Positions 19,973 through 28,909 of a stretch of 64,000 nucleotides of DNA are shown here, piece by piece. Origin of the DNA: Candidatus Manganitrophus sp. (GTDB lineage: Bacteria; Nitrospirota; Nitrospiria; SBBL01; Manganitrophaceae); the NCBI GenBank assembly GCA_028865235.1, contig CP114561.1, positions 2,500,001 to 2,564,000 of the forward strand. Direction: 5' to 3'. Positions within the stretch are counted from its first letter, which is position 1; every line of letters starts with the position of its first letter. Below the pieces are notes generated by a model. The model saw only the letters and a program-made list of their open reading frames with translations, was not told the origin of the DNA and made no database searches. The position numbers were made by a program, and so were the translations under genes.

Positions 19973-20173
19973 TTTTCTATCCTTTCAGGGCAATCCGAGA
20001 TTGTTGAGGTGGCTCCCTACTGGCGCGTCGATGCCCGGCTTGCCTCCAATCCGATCAAAGATGTCGAGTTTTTCATCGGGGGGAAAAATCTTGCGAGTCC
20101 GAATCATCGCGAGTTCCCCGACTTCCTCGAAATCCCGAAGACGGACTACGGCGGCGTCTCGGTCATCTATTGA
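19949..20173 (+). pseudogene. C-terminal remnant of a TonB-dependent receptor
   Basis: In the 408-base gap after the GGDEF gene an open frame without a start reads EVAPYWRVDARLASNP, KDVEFFIGGKNL and HREF near the stop at 20171-20173. This is the last-strand signature of TonB-dependent outer-membrane receptors (YxRVDARL ... ELFVGGQNLLD). Only about 55 residues remain of an expected 600-800; no start, plug or other strands are present, and a promoter-like sequence overlaps its beginning. The stretch 19781-19944 holds nothing else recognisable. Confidence 0.55.
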
Positions 20174-20188
20174 GTCATGAGTCGATGA

Positions 20189-20683
20189 ATGAGGCAAACC
20201 TCGGGAGAATGGATTCAAATCACCTGTCTGATTGGTTTTTTCCTTGCCGCCCCTGGAATAGCGTCCGCCCAAGAGGTCATCGACATTTTGTCGGAACGGT
20301 TGAACGGCCCGGGTGATCTTCCCGATCGCCTTCGAAACCTTTTTAGGAAGGCCGATGCCATTTGGCTCCTTCCAGGCCCCGTCCTCGTCAGCGCTCAGAA
20401 TCTCTCCATTTTGAAAGAGTATTCCTGGTCCAACCGGATCCCCTTTTACGCCCCTACGGCGGGATTCGTTCAGCAGGGGGCCACCGCATCGGTATCGAGC
20501 CGCTTTCGCGAGGTGGGCCGCGCAGCCGGCCTTGCAGCCCAAGAGGTGCTCTCGGGGGAGTGGACGCTCGAAACGATTTACTCTGAAAAGGCAGAAGTAA
20601 CGATCAATGTAAAGGCGGCTGAAAAAGCAGGGCTGGAGATTCCGAAAGGAGCCCTTCAGAGGGCCGATAAAGTGCTTCCGTGA
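20189..20683 (+). CDS. Truncated ABC-transporter substrate-binding protein (C-terminal lobe only)
   Basis: 164 residues. An N-terminal hydrophobic segment ending APGIASA resembles a secretion signal. From about residue 40 the sequence follows only the last third of the ABC_sub_bind (TrpX/PF04392-type) family: RKADAIWLLPGPVLVS, NRIPFYAPTAGFVQQGATAS, EVGRAAGLAAQEVLSGE and a final LEIPKGALQRADKV. The N-lobe is missing and no permease or ATPase gene is near. The stop overlaps the GTG of the next kinase (GTGA), so translation is coupled. It may be a decayed binding protein or a deliberately small sensory subunit. The start codon is uncertain. Confidence 0.6.
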   Translation: MRQTSGEWIQITCLIGFFLAAPGIASAQEVIDILSERLNGPGDLPDRLRNLFRKADAIWLLPGPVLVSAQNLSILKEYSWSNRIPFYAPTAGFVQQGATASVSSRFREVGRAAGLAAQEVLSGEWTLETIYSEKAEVTINVKAAEKAGLEIPKGALQRADKVLP

Positions 20684-22155
20684 CGCTTCGAACGAAGTTT
20701 CTGATTTTTATCATCTCCATCGCGCTCCTTTCCGGGGGCGCCAGTATCCTCCTTTCGAAAAGAGGGGTGCATTCCATTCTCGTGGGAGAGGTGGCCAAGC
20801 GGGGGATTTTAAAGACCACCGACCTGCCGGGTGAGATTGTCTTGGCCTTCAAAGAGGAGGATGAAGATCTGCTTTTAGCCTTTTTGCAAGAGGCGATGGA
20901 GCGAACGGGGGCGCTCTATGCCGGTGTACTCGATGAAAGGGGGCGTGTCTTGGCCCACACCAATGTAGTAGAGAAGGGAAAGGTCTACCAAGATCCTGTG
21001 ACGCAGGAAGCCCTCCGATTGACCCAGCCGGGGCACCGCGAGATCCAGATGGGCGATCAAAGGGTGGTCGATGTCTCACTCCCCGTCTGGTCGGTTCAAG
21101 CAGCCTCCACGGAAGAAGAGTTTCTTTCGTTCGGCGGAAAAGAGCTGAAGGAGACGACCCGCCTGGGGACGTTGAGATTGGGGTTGTCGATGGCGGAGAT
21201 GATGGAGACCGAGAAACGGATTACCCTGCAGATGTCCTGGATTCTTGCAATGACCGGCTTGATCGCCCTCGGGATTTCCTTGGTGTCGATGAGGAAAGTT
21301 CTCCGGCGGGTTCGGATTTTGGTCGAAGGGACGGAGAAGATCGGCCGCGGGGAATATGGCGCGATGGTGCAGGCCTTCTCCAACGATGAATTGGGTGTTC
21401 TGGCGCGCAGTTTCAATCAGATGAGTGAGGAGTTGGACCAGGCGCATACCCATTTGGAAAAAGAGGTCAAGCTACGGACGCAAGAGCTGGAATCGGTCAT
21501 TTATACCATCTCTCATGACCTGAAGTCGCCGGTGGTCTCCATGCAGGGAATGGCTTCGATTCTCATGGAGGATTATGCCGATCGGTTCGATGAGAAAGGA
21601 AAGCACTACCTGCGGCGGGTCATCGACAATGCCGATTATATGGAACAGATGATTATGGATCTACTGGCGCTCTCTCGCGTGGGCGCGCAGAAGGGGGCGG
21701 AGCCGGTCGAGGTACGGTCGGTCGTTGAGAGAGTTCTCGAAATCCATCAAGAGCGTTTTGCCCGAAAGGGAATTGAAATCGTCATCCATCCGACGTTTCC
21801 AAACTTCCTCTTCGACCGCACACAGATCACGGAGTTGTTTCAGAATCTGATCACCAATGCGGCAAAGTTTATGGGGGATCAGCCCTTTCCGCGAATTGAA
21901 ATCGGCGGGAGAGAGAGTGGAGAGTGGGTGGAATTTTATGTGAAGGACAACGGTATCGGAATTGACCCAGATTACCACGACAGGATTTTTGGCGTCTTTC
22001 AACGGTTGAAGGATCTGGATGTGGATGGGACAGGGGTTGGGCTGACGATTGTAAAGAAGGTCGTCGACCTGGCTCACGGAAAGGTCTGGATCGAATCGAG
22101 AAAGGGTGAAGGAAGCACATTTTTTGTTCGATTTCCGAAACTGGAAGAGACTTAA
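20680..22155 (+). CDS. Membrane sensor histidine kinase (HAMP-HisKA-HATPase)
   Basis: 491 residues from GTG 20680, overlapping the previous stop. Membrane segments at 5-23 and 185-204 enclose a periplasmic domain of about 160 residues that resembles a single Cache fold (LYAGVLDERGRVLAHTN). A HAMP linker (RRVRILVEGTEKIGRGEYG) is followed by HisKA with His279 in YTISHDLKSPVVSM, then HATPase with NLITNAAKFMG, DNGIGIDP and GTGVGLTIVKKV. The catalytic half is a close paralogue of the kinase at 16498. No regulator gene follows; the REC proteins at 17277 or 17745 are possible partners. Coupling to a binding-protein-like gene suggests ligand sensing in the periplasm. Confidence 0.9.
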   Translation: MTLRTKFLIFIISIALLSGGASILLSKRGVHSILVGEVAKRGILKTTDLPGEIVLAFKEEDEDLLLAFLQEAMERTGALYAGVLDERGRVLAHTNVVEKGKVYQDPVTQEALRLTQPGHREIQMGDQRVVDVSLPVWSVQAASTEEEFLSFGGKELKETTRLGTLRLGLSMAEMMETEKRITLQMSWILAMTGLIALGISLVSMRKVLRRVRILVEGTEKIGRGEYGAMVQAFSNDELGVLARSFNQMSEELDQAHTHLEKEVKLRTQELESVIYTISHDLKSPVVSMQGMASILMEDYADRFDEKGKHYLRRVIDNADYMEQMIMDLLALSRVGAQKGAEPVEVRSVVERVLEIHQERFARKGIEIVIHPTFPNFLFDRTQITELFQNLITNAAKFMGDQPFPRIEIGGRESGEWVEFYVKDNGIGIDPDYHDRIFGVFQRLKDLDVDGTGVGLTIVKKVVDLAHGKVWIESRKGEGSTFFVRFPKLEET

Positions 22156-22270
22156 GGGGGAGTACAATATTTCATGTAGCATTGGGAATGGATCCCCGTT
22201 ATCAATGAAGTCATGATCGCTTATCTCCGGCGCAGGTTCGATCGATCGTCCTTTTTGGGCATCATTTTTC

Positions 22271-22299
22271 TTGACAATCATCAAAAACTAGGTAATAAT
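22271..22299 (+). promoter_or_regulatory. Sigma-70 promoter of the rpsU leader
   Basis: TTGACA (22271-22276) and AATAAT (22294-22299) with a 17-base spacer form a strong promoter 124 bases before the rpsU start. Transcription would begin near 22306, 20 bases before an intrinsic terminator. Confidence 0.65.
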
Positions 22300-22326
22300 T
22301 GCGTTCACTCTTCGCCATCAGCTCTG

Positions 22327-22361
22327 CCCCCAGAGAGCTCCTCACGTTCTGGGGGTTTTTT
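22327..22361 (+). terminator. Rho-independent terminator in the rpsU leader
   Basis: CCCCCAGA (22327-22334) pairs with TCTGGGGG (22348-22355), a perfect 8-bp GC-rich stem with a 13-base loop, followed by six T at 22356-22361. It lies between the strong promoter at 22271 and rpsU at 22423, so it is either an attenuator or the end of a short RNA of about 55 nt. Confidence 0.75.
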
Positions 22362-22422
22362 AATTTAACACTGTTTAGCATTGATCCGTCGGGGATTTCA
22401 TCCGGTCGGAAAGGAGAACTGT

Positions 22423-22620
22423 TTGATCAAAGTCTACGAGAACCAGATCGAGAAAGCATTAAAAGCCCTGAAGCGGCAATTGGCCAAAGAGGGTCTTTTA
22501 AAAGAACTCAAGCGCAGAAGCTTCTACGAAAAACCCTCCGTCAAAAGAAAGAGAAAGCAGAAAGAGGCGAGGAAAAAACGTCTGAAGGCGCAACGTATCT
22601 CCACCACAATGAATCCGTAA
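22423..22620 (+). CDS. rpsU: 30S ribosomal protein bS21
   Basis: 65 residues, highly basic: IKVYENQIEKALKALKRQL, then RRSFYEKPSVKRKRKQ and KKRLKAQ, the standard bS21 pattern. The start is TTG at 22423, supported by AAGGAG at 22411-22416 with 6-base spacing and by family length; an upstream in-frame TTG at 22381 would add 14 unrelated residues. bS21 joins the 30S platform and helps initiation. A leader terminator precedes it. Confidence 0.93.
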   Translation: MIKVYENQIEKALKALKRQLAKEGLLKELKRRSFYEKPSVKRKRKQKEARKKRLKAQRISTTMNP

Positions 22621-22846
22621 TACCTCTCTTTCTCTTTGCTTTAAAAAGGGAACGGTCCGGTCTTATCCCTTCCAGAGAATGATCATTCGAAGAGAACATG
22701 CGGCTGTCTTATCCAGACGGCAGCCCGGTCCCTCCCCGTCGTTCATCGCTTTCTTAAGGTACGCTCAGAACCGTCCTCCAGGCGCCATCTTCCAGCTTGA
22801 CCTCCATGAGACGACCTGTTAAAATCTCAACGGTTTGGAGGCAGGC

Positions 22847-23044
22847 GTGGAGCGACGAAATCAAGAGCGGCGGCAGATGACGCGCGGCTACGGCCCCGAT
22901 CGTCGGACACAGGTTCTTCCCGTCGCCGGTTTGGATCGCCGTCACGATCAGCGGCGAATTAAAGATCGGCGCCAGGTCGAGCGCCGGAGAACAGACCTTC
23001 CTACCCTTTATTCCCTCGACGAAAGCATCTTCAATAATTTATGA
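22847..23044 (+). CDS. Small arginine-rich protein coupled to queE
   Basis: 65 residues beginning GTG 22847 with GGAGG at 22837-22841. It is dominated by repeated ERR/DRR units (VERRNQERRQ, RRHDQRRIKDRRQVERRR) and ends LYSLDESIFNNL. Its stop overlaps the ATG of queE (ATGA), which supports real translation. The RR-x(3-6)-RR spacing suggests a nucleic-acid-binding or disordered protein; no family with a known function is recognised. A TTG four codons upstream is an alternative start. Confidence 0.6.
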   Translation: MERRNQERRQMTRGYGPDRRTQVLPVAGLDRRHDQRRIKDRRQVERRRTDLPTLYSLDESIFNNL

Positions 23045-23676
23045 AAGTAAATGAAATCTTCAAGAGCATTCAGGGAGAGTCCACCTATGCCGGACTTCCC
23101 TGTGTGTTCGTACGAACCGCCTTTTGCAATCTTCGGTGCGGCTGGTGCGATACGACCTATGCTTTCTATGAAGGAACGGATCGCTCCGTTGAATCGGTCC
23201 TCCAAGAAGTCCGCGGTCACGCGTGCCGCCTGGTCGAAGTCACCGGAGGAGAGCCGCTGCTTCAAGAAGAGGTCTATCCCCTCGTGACCCGGCTGCTCGA
23301 TGAAGGGTATGTTGTCTTAATCGAGACCAGCGGCAGCATTCCGATCGATCGGGTCGATCCTCGCGCCGTGATCATTATGGATATCAAATGCCCCGGCAGC
23401 AAGATGAGCCATGCCGTCCATTGGGAGAACCTGGGCCGGTTAAAAAAAGGGGATGAGGTCAAATTCGTCATTGCCGATCGGGCCGATTATGATTGGGCCA
23501 AGGAGGTCTTGTCGCAACATCCGCGCTTGCTCGATCACCCGGTTCTTTTTTCTCCCGTTTTTAATCAGATGGATTCGCGGCAGCTGGCCGAGTGGATCTT
23601 GGAAGAGAAGCTTCCGGTCCGATTTCAATTGCAATTACACAAATACATCTGGGACCCGGCGATGCGGGGGGTCTAA
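23041..23676 (+). CDS. queE: 7-carboxy-7-deazaguanine synthase (radical SAM)
   Basis: 211 residues. Converts 6-carboxy-tetrahydropterin to 7-carboxy-7-deazaguanine in queuosine biosynthesis. The [4Fe-4S] cluster motif is Cys29-x3-Cys33-x2-Cys36 in FCNLRCGWCDTTYAF, preceded by the family-typical SIQGEST and followed by VTGGEPL and IETSGS. Length is normal. It overlaps the arginine-rich small protein by four bases. No other queuosine genes (queC, queD, folE) lie in the window. Confidence 0.95.
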   Translation: MKVNEIFKSIQGESTYAGLPCVFVRTAFCNLRCGWCDTTYAFYEGTDRSVESVLQEVRGHACRLVEVTGGEPLLQEEVYPLVTRLLDEGYVVLIETSGSIPIDRVDPRAVIIMDIKCPGSKMSHAVHWENLGRLKKGDEVKFVIADRADYDWAKEVLSQHPRLLDHPVLFSPVFNQMDSRQLAEWILEEKLPVRFQLQLHKYIWDPAMRGV

Positions 23677-23690
23677 AATAGGGAGCGTGA

Positions 23691-25207
23691 ATGGAATTTA
23701 AGGTTCAAGGGGACCCCTCACGAAGCAAACCACGGAGATCCTTGTCCTCGGTCATTATGAAGGCGAGGGGCTCCTGCCCGAGGTGATGTCGATTGATAAG
23801 GCGATCGGCGGAAAGATCCAAGAGGTCCTCTCCACAGAGGAGTTCGGCGGGAAATTTCTTCAGACGCTCCTGGTCCGAACCGATCGAAAGATCGCATCGC
23901 CGCGGCTTCTTCTGTTGGGGCTCGGCAAGCGGGCCGAGGCGACCCTTGATCGGATCCGTCAAGCGATGGGACGGGCGGCCACGCAGATTCGTGAGATGGG
24001 CTTCCGCCAGTTCGCGACCCAGATTCACGGCAAGGGACTTCCCAGAACGTCGGTCCAGGATATGGCGCAGGCGATGGTGGAGGGGGTGGTATTGGGGCTG
24101 TATCAGTTCCAGGTTTACAAAACCGACCGGCAGACCCCGCCGAAGGAGGTCCGGGAATGCGCCCTGATCGAGCCGGACGACAAAAAGGTCGTCGAGATCC
24201 AGATGGGGGCCCTTCGGGGAAAGTTGATTGCCGAGGCGGCCAATTACGTTCGGGATCTCTGCAACACCCCTTCGAATGTGGTCACGCCGAGCCGCCTGGC
24301 GGAGGAGGCGAAGAAGATCGCCTCCGATTACCACCTTCGCCTGGAGGTGCTCGAGCGCGCCGACATGGAACGGCTCGGGATGGGGGCTCTCCTCGGCGTC
24401 GCCCGTGGAACGGTGGAGCCGCCGAAGTTCATCGTTTTGGAGTACGACGGCGCCAAGAAAAAAGGACGCCCGGTCGCCCTCATCGGCAAGTCGGTCACAT
24501 TCGACTCCGGCGGCATTTCGCTGAAGCCGGCGGAGAACATGGAGCAGATGAAATACGATATGAGCGGCGGCGCGACGGTTTTGGGGACGATGCGGGTCGC
24601 CGCCCAGTTGAAGCTCCCCCTCAACATCATCGGCGTTCTCCCGGCCACCGACAATATGCCGAGCGGGACCGCCATGCATCCGGGCGACGTCCTCACGACC
24701 CTCTCCGGAAAGACGGTGGAGGTGATCAATACCGATGCCGAAGGCCGCCTCTGCCTGGCCGATGCGCTCGCTTATGCCAAGCGCTACGAGCCGGCGGCGA
24801 TGATCGATCTGGCCACCCTGACCGGTGCCTGCGTCGTCGCCCTCGGCCATCATGCAATGGCCCTCTTCGGAAACGATCCGAAGCTGACCGCCCAAATTCA
24901 GAAAGCAAGCGACGAGACCGGAGAGCGGGTCTGGGAGATGCCGCTCTGGGAGGAGTATCACGATCAGATCAAGAGCGAGATCGCCGATCTGAAAAATACC
25001 GGCGGCCGTCCCGGCGGAAGCATCACCGCCGCCCTTTTCCTGAAGCAGTTTGTCGGGGAAACGCCGTGGGTTCATCTCGATATCGCCGGAACCTCGTGGA
25101 ACGGCGAGAAACCGCGTCCCTATATTCCCAAAGGATCGACCGGAACCGGCCTTCGCCTTCTGGTCCAGTATCTGGCGAACCTCGCCAAGCAGCAGAAAAA
25201 GAAGTAG
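23691..25207 (+). CDS. pepA: Leucyl aminopeptidase (M17), one N-terminal frameshift
   Basis: Cytosolic two-metal aminopeptidase. The metal-binding core is intact: KSVTFDSGGISLKP, then DMPSGTA-type region, NTDAEGRLCLADALAYA and ATLTGACVVALG. The uninterrupted frame starts at GTG 23783/ATG 23786, but the sequence before it encodes MEFKVQGDP in one frame and TKQTTEILVLGHYEGEG in the next, which is the normal PepA N-terminus. A missing C in the run 23714-23717 explains the break, so ATG 23691 is taken as the true start (505 residues when repaired). The stop codon is inside a GTAGGGGC repeat. Confidence 0.92.
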
Positions 25208-25259
25208 GGGCGCAATTTAATTGTGCCTCGGGGTGGGCGGGATCAATCACGCCCCCTAC
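25204..25259. repeat. GTAGGGGC-type palindromic intergenic repeat, copy A
   Basis: Begins GTAGGGGC (25204-25211) and ends GCCCCCTAC (25251-25259), with an internal GCAATTTAATTG palindrome. It supplies the pepA stop codon and fills the gap to nagZ. The same end sequences form perfect palindromes at 47962-47989 and 54852-54876. Such elements are dispersed in many bacterial genomes, as known from REP/MITE-like families. Confidence 0.6.
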
Positions 25260-25286
25260 ACCAGTTACCAGCGGGGGAGGACTCAT

Positions 25287-26391
25287 ATGAAAGTGACCCA
25301 TAAGATCGGCCAACTCCTGATGGTGGGGTTTGATGGAGCCACCCCTTCCGATGGGGTGGAGGAATTGATTCGAAAACACCACATCGGCGGCGTCATTCTC
25401 TTCTCGCGAAACATCAAAGACCCGGCCCAATGCGCCAAGCTGACCGAATCGTTACAGAAGGCGGCGCCCGATGCGCCCCTCTTCATCGCTGTCGATCAAG
25501 AAGGAGGCCGGGTTTCGCGCCTCGCCCCCCTTCACCCAGTTTCCGCCGGCGCGGACGCTCGGCCACTGCGACTCGGTCGATCTCACCTACAGTTGCGCGG
25601 AAGCGATGGCGAAGGAGCTGGCGGCGGTCGGCATCAATATGAATTTCGCTCCGGTGCTTGATGTCGATACCAATCCGAAGAACCCGATCATCGGAGACCG
25701 CGCCTTCGGGGCCAGCCCGACCCTTGTCTCGAAACATGGGCTTGCGACGATCGCCGCCCTGCACGATCAGCGGGTGATCGCCTGCGGCAAACACTTCCCC
25801 GGTCACGGGGATACCGCCGCCGATTCGCACAAGACCCTGCCGCGCGTCGACCATTCTCTCCACCGGATGGCCGATTTGGAGCTGAAGCCGTTTATCCATG
25901 CGGTCGAAAACCGTCTCCATGCCATCATGACGGCCCACGTCCTCTACACGAAGCTTGACGAAAAATACCCCGCTTCCCTTTCTAAAAAGATCATCTCCCA
26001 ACTGCTCCGCAAAACGATTCAGTTCGAGGGGCTCGTGGTGACCGACGATCTGGAGATGAAGGGGATCACCGACGGTTTCACCGTCCCCGAAGCGGCGGTG
26101 AGGGCGGTCCAGGCGGGATCGGATTTGATTTTGGTCTGTCATTCGCTCGATCAGCAGAAAGCGGTCCTCGAGGCATTGATTCACGCCGTGGAGAAGGGAA
26201 CGATTACTCAGGAGCGCCTCAACGAGTCGCTGAGTCGAATCCTCAGCCTGAAAGAGCGGTTCCTTCTTCCCCATCAGGCGCCGCAGCCGAAAAAGGTCAA
26301 GCAGGTCGTCGGCTGCGAGGCGCACCGATCCCTGGTCGAGGAGATCGAGAAGAGAAGCGAAACGATGCCGGTCCGCGGTGTGAAGAGATAA
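25287..26391 (+). CDS. nagZ: Beta-N-acetylhexosaminidase NagZ (GH3), one frameshift
   Basis: Removes N-acetylglucosamine from muropeptide fragments in cell-wall recycling. First frame: MKVTHKIGQLLMVGFDG to VDQEGGRVSRLAP; second frame: FTQFPPARTLGH to the stop, with the signature KHFPGHGDTAADSHKTLP (catalytic-acid loop) and the nucleophile region VVTDDLEMKGI. One excess base in the C6 run at 25525-25530 explains the break. Start ATG 25287 follows GGGGGAGG. About 367 residues when repaired, normal for NagZ with a short extra C-terminal tail. Confidence 0.92.
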
Positions 26392-26505
26392 GACTTATTC
26401 TTTGCCTGTCCGCTTTTAGGATCTCTTCAGTTTCCATCCAATCGGATCATGCTGCTTTGGAACGGAAACCTAAGCCCGCAATGTTGAACTCCCCAATGGA
26501 TTGTT

Positions 26506-27150
26506 GTGGAACTGATTCAGACTTTCATCGATCTCTTCCTCCACCTTGATCAACATCTTACCTGGGTCTTCGAGAACTACGGCCTCTGGACCTATCTTAT
26601 TCTCTTTCTCATCATTTTTTGCGAGACCGGTTTGGTGGTCACCCCCTTTCTTCCGGGCGACTCCCTCCTCTTCGGGGTCGGCGCCCTCGCCGCCGGGAGT
26701 TCGCTGAATGTCGGGTGGCTCTTCATCCTTCTAAGTATTGCGGCGATTGTCGGGGATGCGGTGAACTACTGGATCGGCTACAAGATCGGCTCCAAGCTCC
26801 TTCAGAGAGAAGACAGCCGATTCATCAAAAAGGAATATATCGATCGAACGCACCGGTTTTATGAGAAATACGGCGGCAAGACGATTATTTTTGCCCGATT
26901 CGTCCCGATCATCCGGACCTTCGCCCCCTTCGTCGCGGGGATCGGCCGGATGAGCTATGGGCACTTCGCCGCATACAACGTCGTCGGCGGGCTGGTTTGG
27001 ATCAGCTCATTTTTATTTGCGGGGTACTTCTTCGGAAATATTCCGGTGGTGAAGAAGAACTTCACCCTGGTGATTCTCGGCATCATCGTGGTATCGATTT
27101 TACCCGGGGTCATCGAGTTGGTTCGAGCGCGGCGCGCTCGGGCGGTCTAG
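26506..27150 (+). CDS. DedA-family membrane protein
   Basis: 214 residues with four to five hydrophobic segments. The DedA/SNARE-associated hallmarks are present: the acidic [19 protein letters not shown] loop and the basic [19 protein letters not shown] loop, followed by a membrane re-entry region. These proteins are implicated in undecaprenyl-phosphate or phospholipid translocation and membrane homeostasis. Start is GTG 26506, without a strong ribosome site; a precise start is uncertain. It converges with the TerC gene, separated by 10 bases. Confidence 0.88.
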   Translation: MELIQTFIDLFLHLDQHLTWVFENYGLWTYLILFLIIFCETGLVVTPFLPGDSLLFGVGALAAGSSLNVGWLFILLSIAAIVGDAVNYWIGYKIGSKLLQREDSRFIKKEYIDRTHRFYEKYGGKTIIFARFVPIIRTFAPFVAGIGRMSYGHFAAYNVVGGLVWISSFLFAGYFFGNIPVVKKNFTLVILGIIVVSILPGVIELVRARRARAV

Positions 27151-27160
27151 GTTTATCTCC

Positions 27161-27942
27161 TCAATCCGGTCCCGGCACGACCCCTTTGCCTTCTCCTTCA
27201 ATATAAGGCTCCCGAAGCTTGACCGGCGCCGCGGCGCGTCCCCGCATCTTTAAGTTGAGCATCTCCACGGCCACCGAGAAGGCCATCGCGAAGTAGACGT
27301 AGCCCTTGGGCACGTGGTGATCGAAGCCTTCGGCGATCAGCACCACGCCGATGACGACGAGGAACGAGCAAGCGCGAGCATCTTGATGGTCGGGTGGCGG
27401 TGGACGAACTCGCCGATCGCGCCGCGCGAACAGCATCATCAAGACGACCGCGATAATCACCGCGGCGATCATGATGCGCACGTCGTCGACCATGCCGACC
27501 GCGGTGATGATCGAGTCGAGCGAGAAGACGATGTCGATCAGCATGATCTGCACGATCACCGCTGGCGAAGGAGGCGGCCGCTTTGGCCGAAGCGTGTCCC
27601 TCCTCGCCCTCCAGCGAGTCGTGGATCTCGTGGGTGCTCTTGGCCAGACCAGGAACAGGCCGCCGACGATCAGGATCAGATCGCGGCCGGAGATCTCCTT
27701 GGCGAAGACCGTGAACAGCGGCGCCGCCAGGCGCACGATCCAGGCCAGCACCAGCAGCAGCCCGATGCGCGTGAACATCGCCATGAACAGGCCGATGCGC
27801 GCGCGCTTTCGCGCTGTTCGCTCTCGGGCAGCTTGTCCACCAGGATGGAGATGAAGATGATGTTGTCGATGCCGAGCACCAGCTCGAGCGCAGTGAGCGT
27901 GGCCAGCGCGATCCAGGCCTGCGGTGAAGCGAGCCAGTCCAC
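27161..27942 (-). pseudogene. TerC-family integral membrane protein (several frameshifts, composition switch)
   Basis: From GTG 27942 (GGAGG upstream) the frame reads DWLASPQAWIALATLTALE and VLGIDNIIFISILVDKLPE, the TerC signature with its conserved acidic residues. It then breaks; another frame gives RIGLLLVLAWIVRLAAPLF and ISGRDLILIVGGLFLV, a third break follows, then QIMLIDIVFSLDSIITAVGM and the C-terminal KMRGRAAAPVKLREPYIEG. At least three indels are needed. Codons between about 27340 and 27910 are strongly CTG/CGC/GCG-biased, unlike the neighbours. TerC proteins are linked to manganese/tellurite efflux or metalation of exported proteins. Best read as a real terC with a corrupted consensus. 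Confidence 0.8.
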
Positions 27943-28096
27943 AGATGAGCCTCCATAATAAAAAGTGGTTCGATAGAGTTGTTTTCTAAGCCATGAATTT
28001 ATAATATGAAACCGAGCGTAAGTCAATCGTCCGGTGTTGACGGAAATGGGGAATAAGAATATACAAAGAACGGGTGTCGGACGGGAGGGAGCGAGC

Positions 28097-28830
28097 ATGT
28101 CGGAGCGGGTTGCGGTAATCGCGGGGGGGCGAAGGGGATCGGTCGCGCCGTCGGGCTCGATCTCGCCGAGCGGGGATGGTCGGTGGCGCTCTGTTATCGG
28201 ACGAGCGAGAAGGAGGGGAGCGAGACGGCGGAGGCGATCCGGAAGAAGGGGGCCCGGGCCCTTTCGGTCCGGGCCGATGTCTCCGATCCGAAAGCGGCCG
28301 AGGCCTTTGTAAAACAGGTCGAAGGGGAGTGGGGGCGGATCGACGCCCTCATCAACGCGGCGGGCCCCTACCATCGGGTGAATCTCCTGGAGGAGACGAT
28401 CGAGGGATGGCATGCCATGTTCGATCACAATCTTCATCCTCTCTTTTATCTCAGCCGGCTGGTTGCCCCTGGGATGAAGGAACGCCGGTGGGGACGGATC
28501 GTCAGCTTCAGCATGGCGAACGCCGACCAGATGATCGGCCAGCCGCAGATCACGGCGCACTACATCGCCAAGGTCGGCGTTTTGATCCTGACCCGATCGC
28601 TGGCAAAGCTCCTTGCCCCCCATGGAATTACCGTGAACGCCATCTCGCCCGGCTTTATCCGCTCCGGGAGCGCGCCTGAGTCGGAGATGGCCGGGATGAT
28701 CAAAAACATTCCGGCCGGCTATGTCGGAGAGCTCTCCGATGCGGTGTCGGTCGCCCGCTTTCTTCTCTCGGAGGAGGCCCGCTACGTGACCGGCGGAAAT
28801 ATCCATCTGAGCGGGGGATGGGGGGTTTAA
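28097..28830 (+). CDS. Short-chain dehydrogenase/reductase (one frameshift)
   Basis: Rossmann-fold NAD(P)-dependent oxidoreductase. From ATG 28097 (MSERVAVIAGG) the frame breaks in a seven-G run at 28132-28138; adding one G gives the nucleotide-binding GGAKGIGRAV and continues into ALCYRTSEKEG, NAAG and SPGFIRSG to the stop, 244 residues. The catalytic region reads SFSMAN ... TAHYIAKVGV: the lysine is in place, but the tyrosine is three instead of four residues before it and His occupies the usual Tyr position. It is FabG-like; the substrate is unknown and activity is uncertain. Confidence 0.8.
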
Positions 28831-28909
28831 GAAATGCGGCGTGCGGAATTCGGACTGCGGAGTTAAAATAGACAACAAACTCCTTTCATTCCGTTTCATG
28901 GAGAAAAAA

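Noticed and set aside
23705..25075. Long open frame on the minus strand inside pepA (456 codons)
   Set aside because: It mirrors the pepA frame, contains no recognisable domain, and has a biased amino-acid make-up expected of an antisense shadow in G+C-rich DNA.
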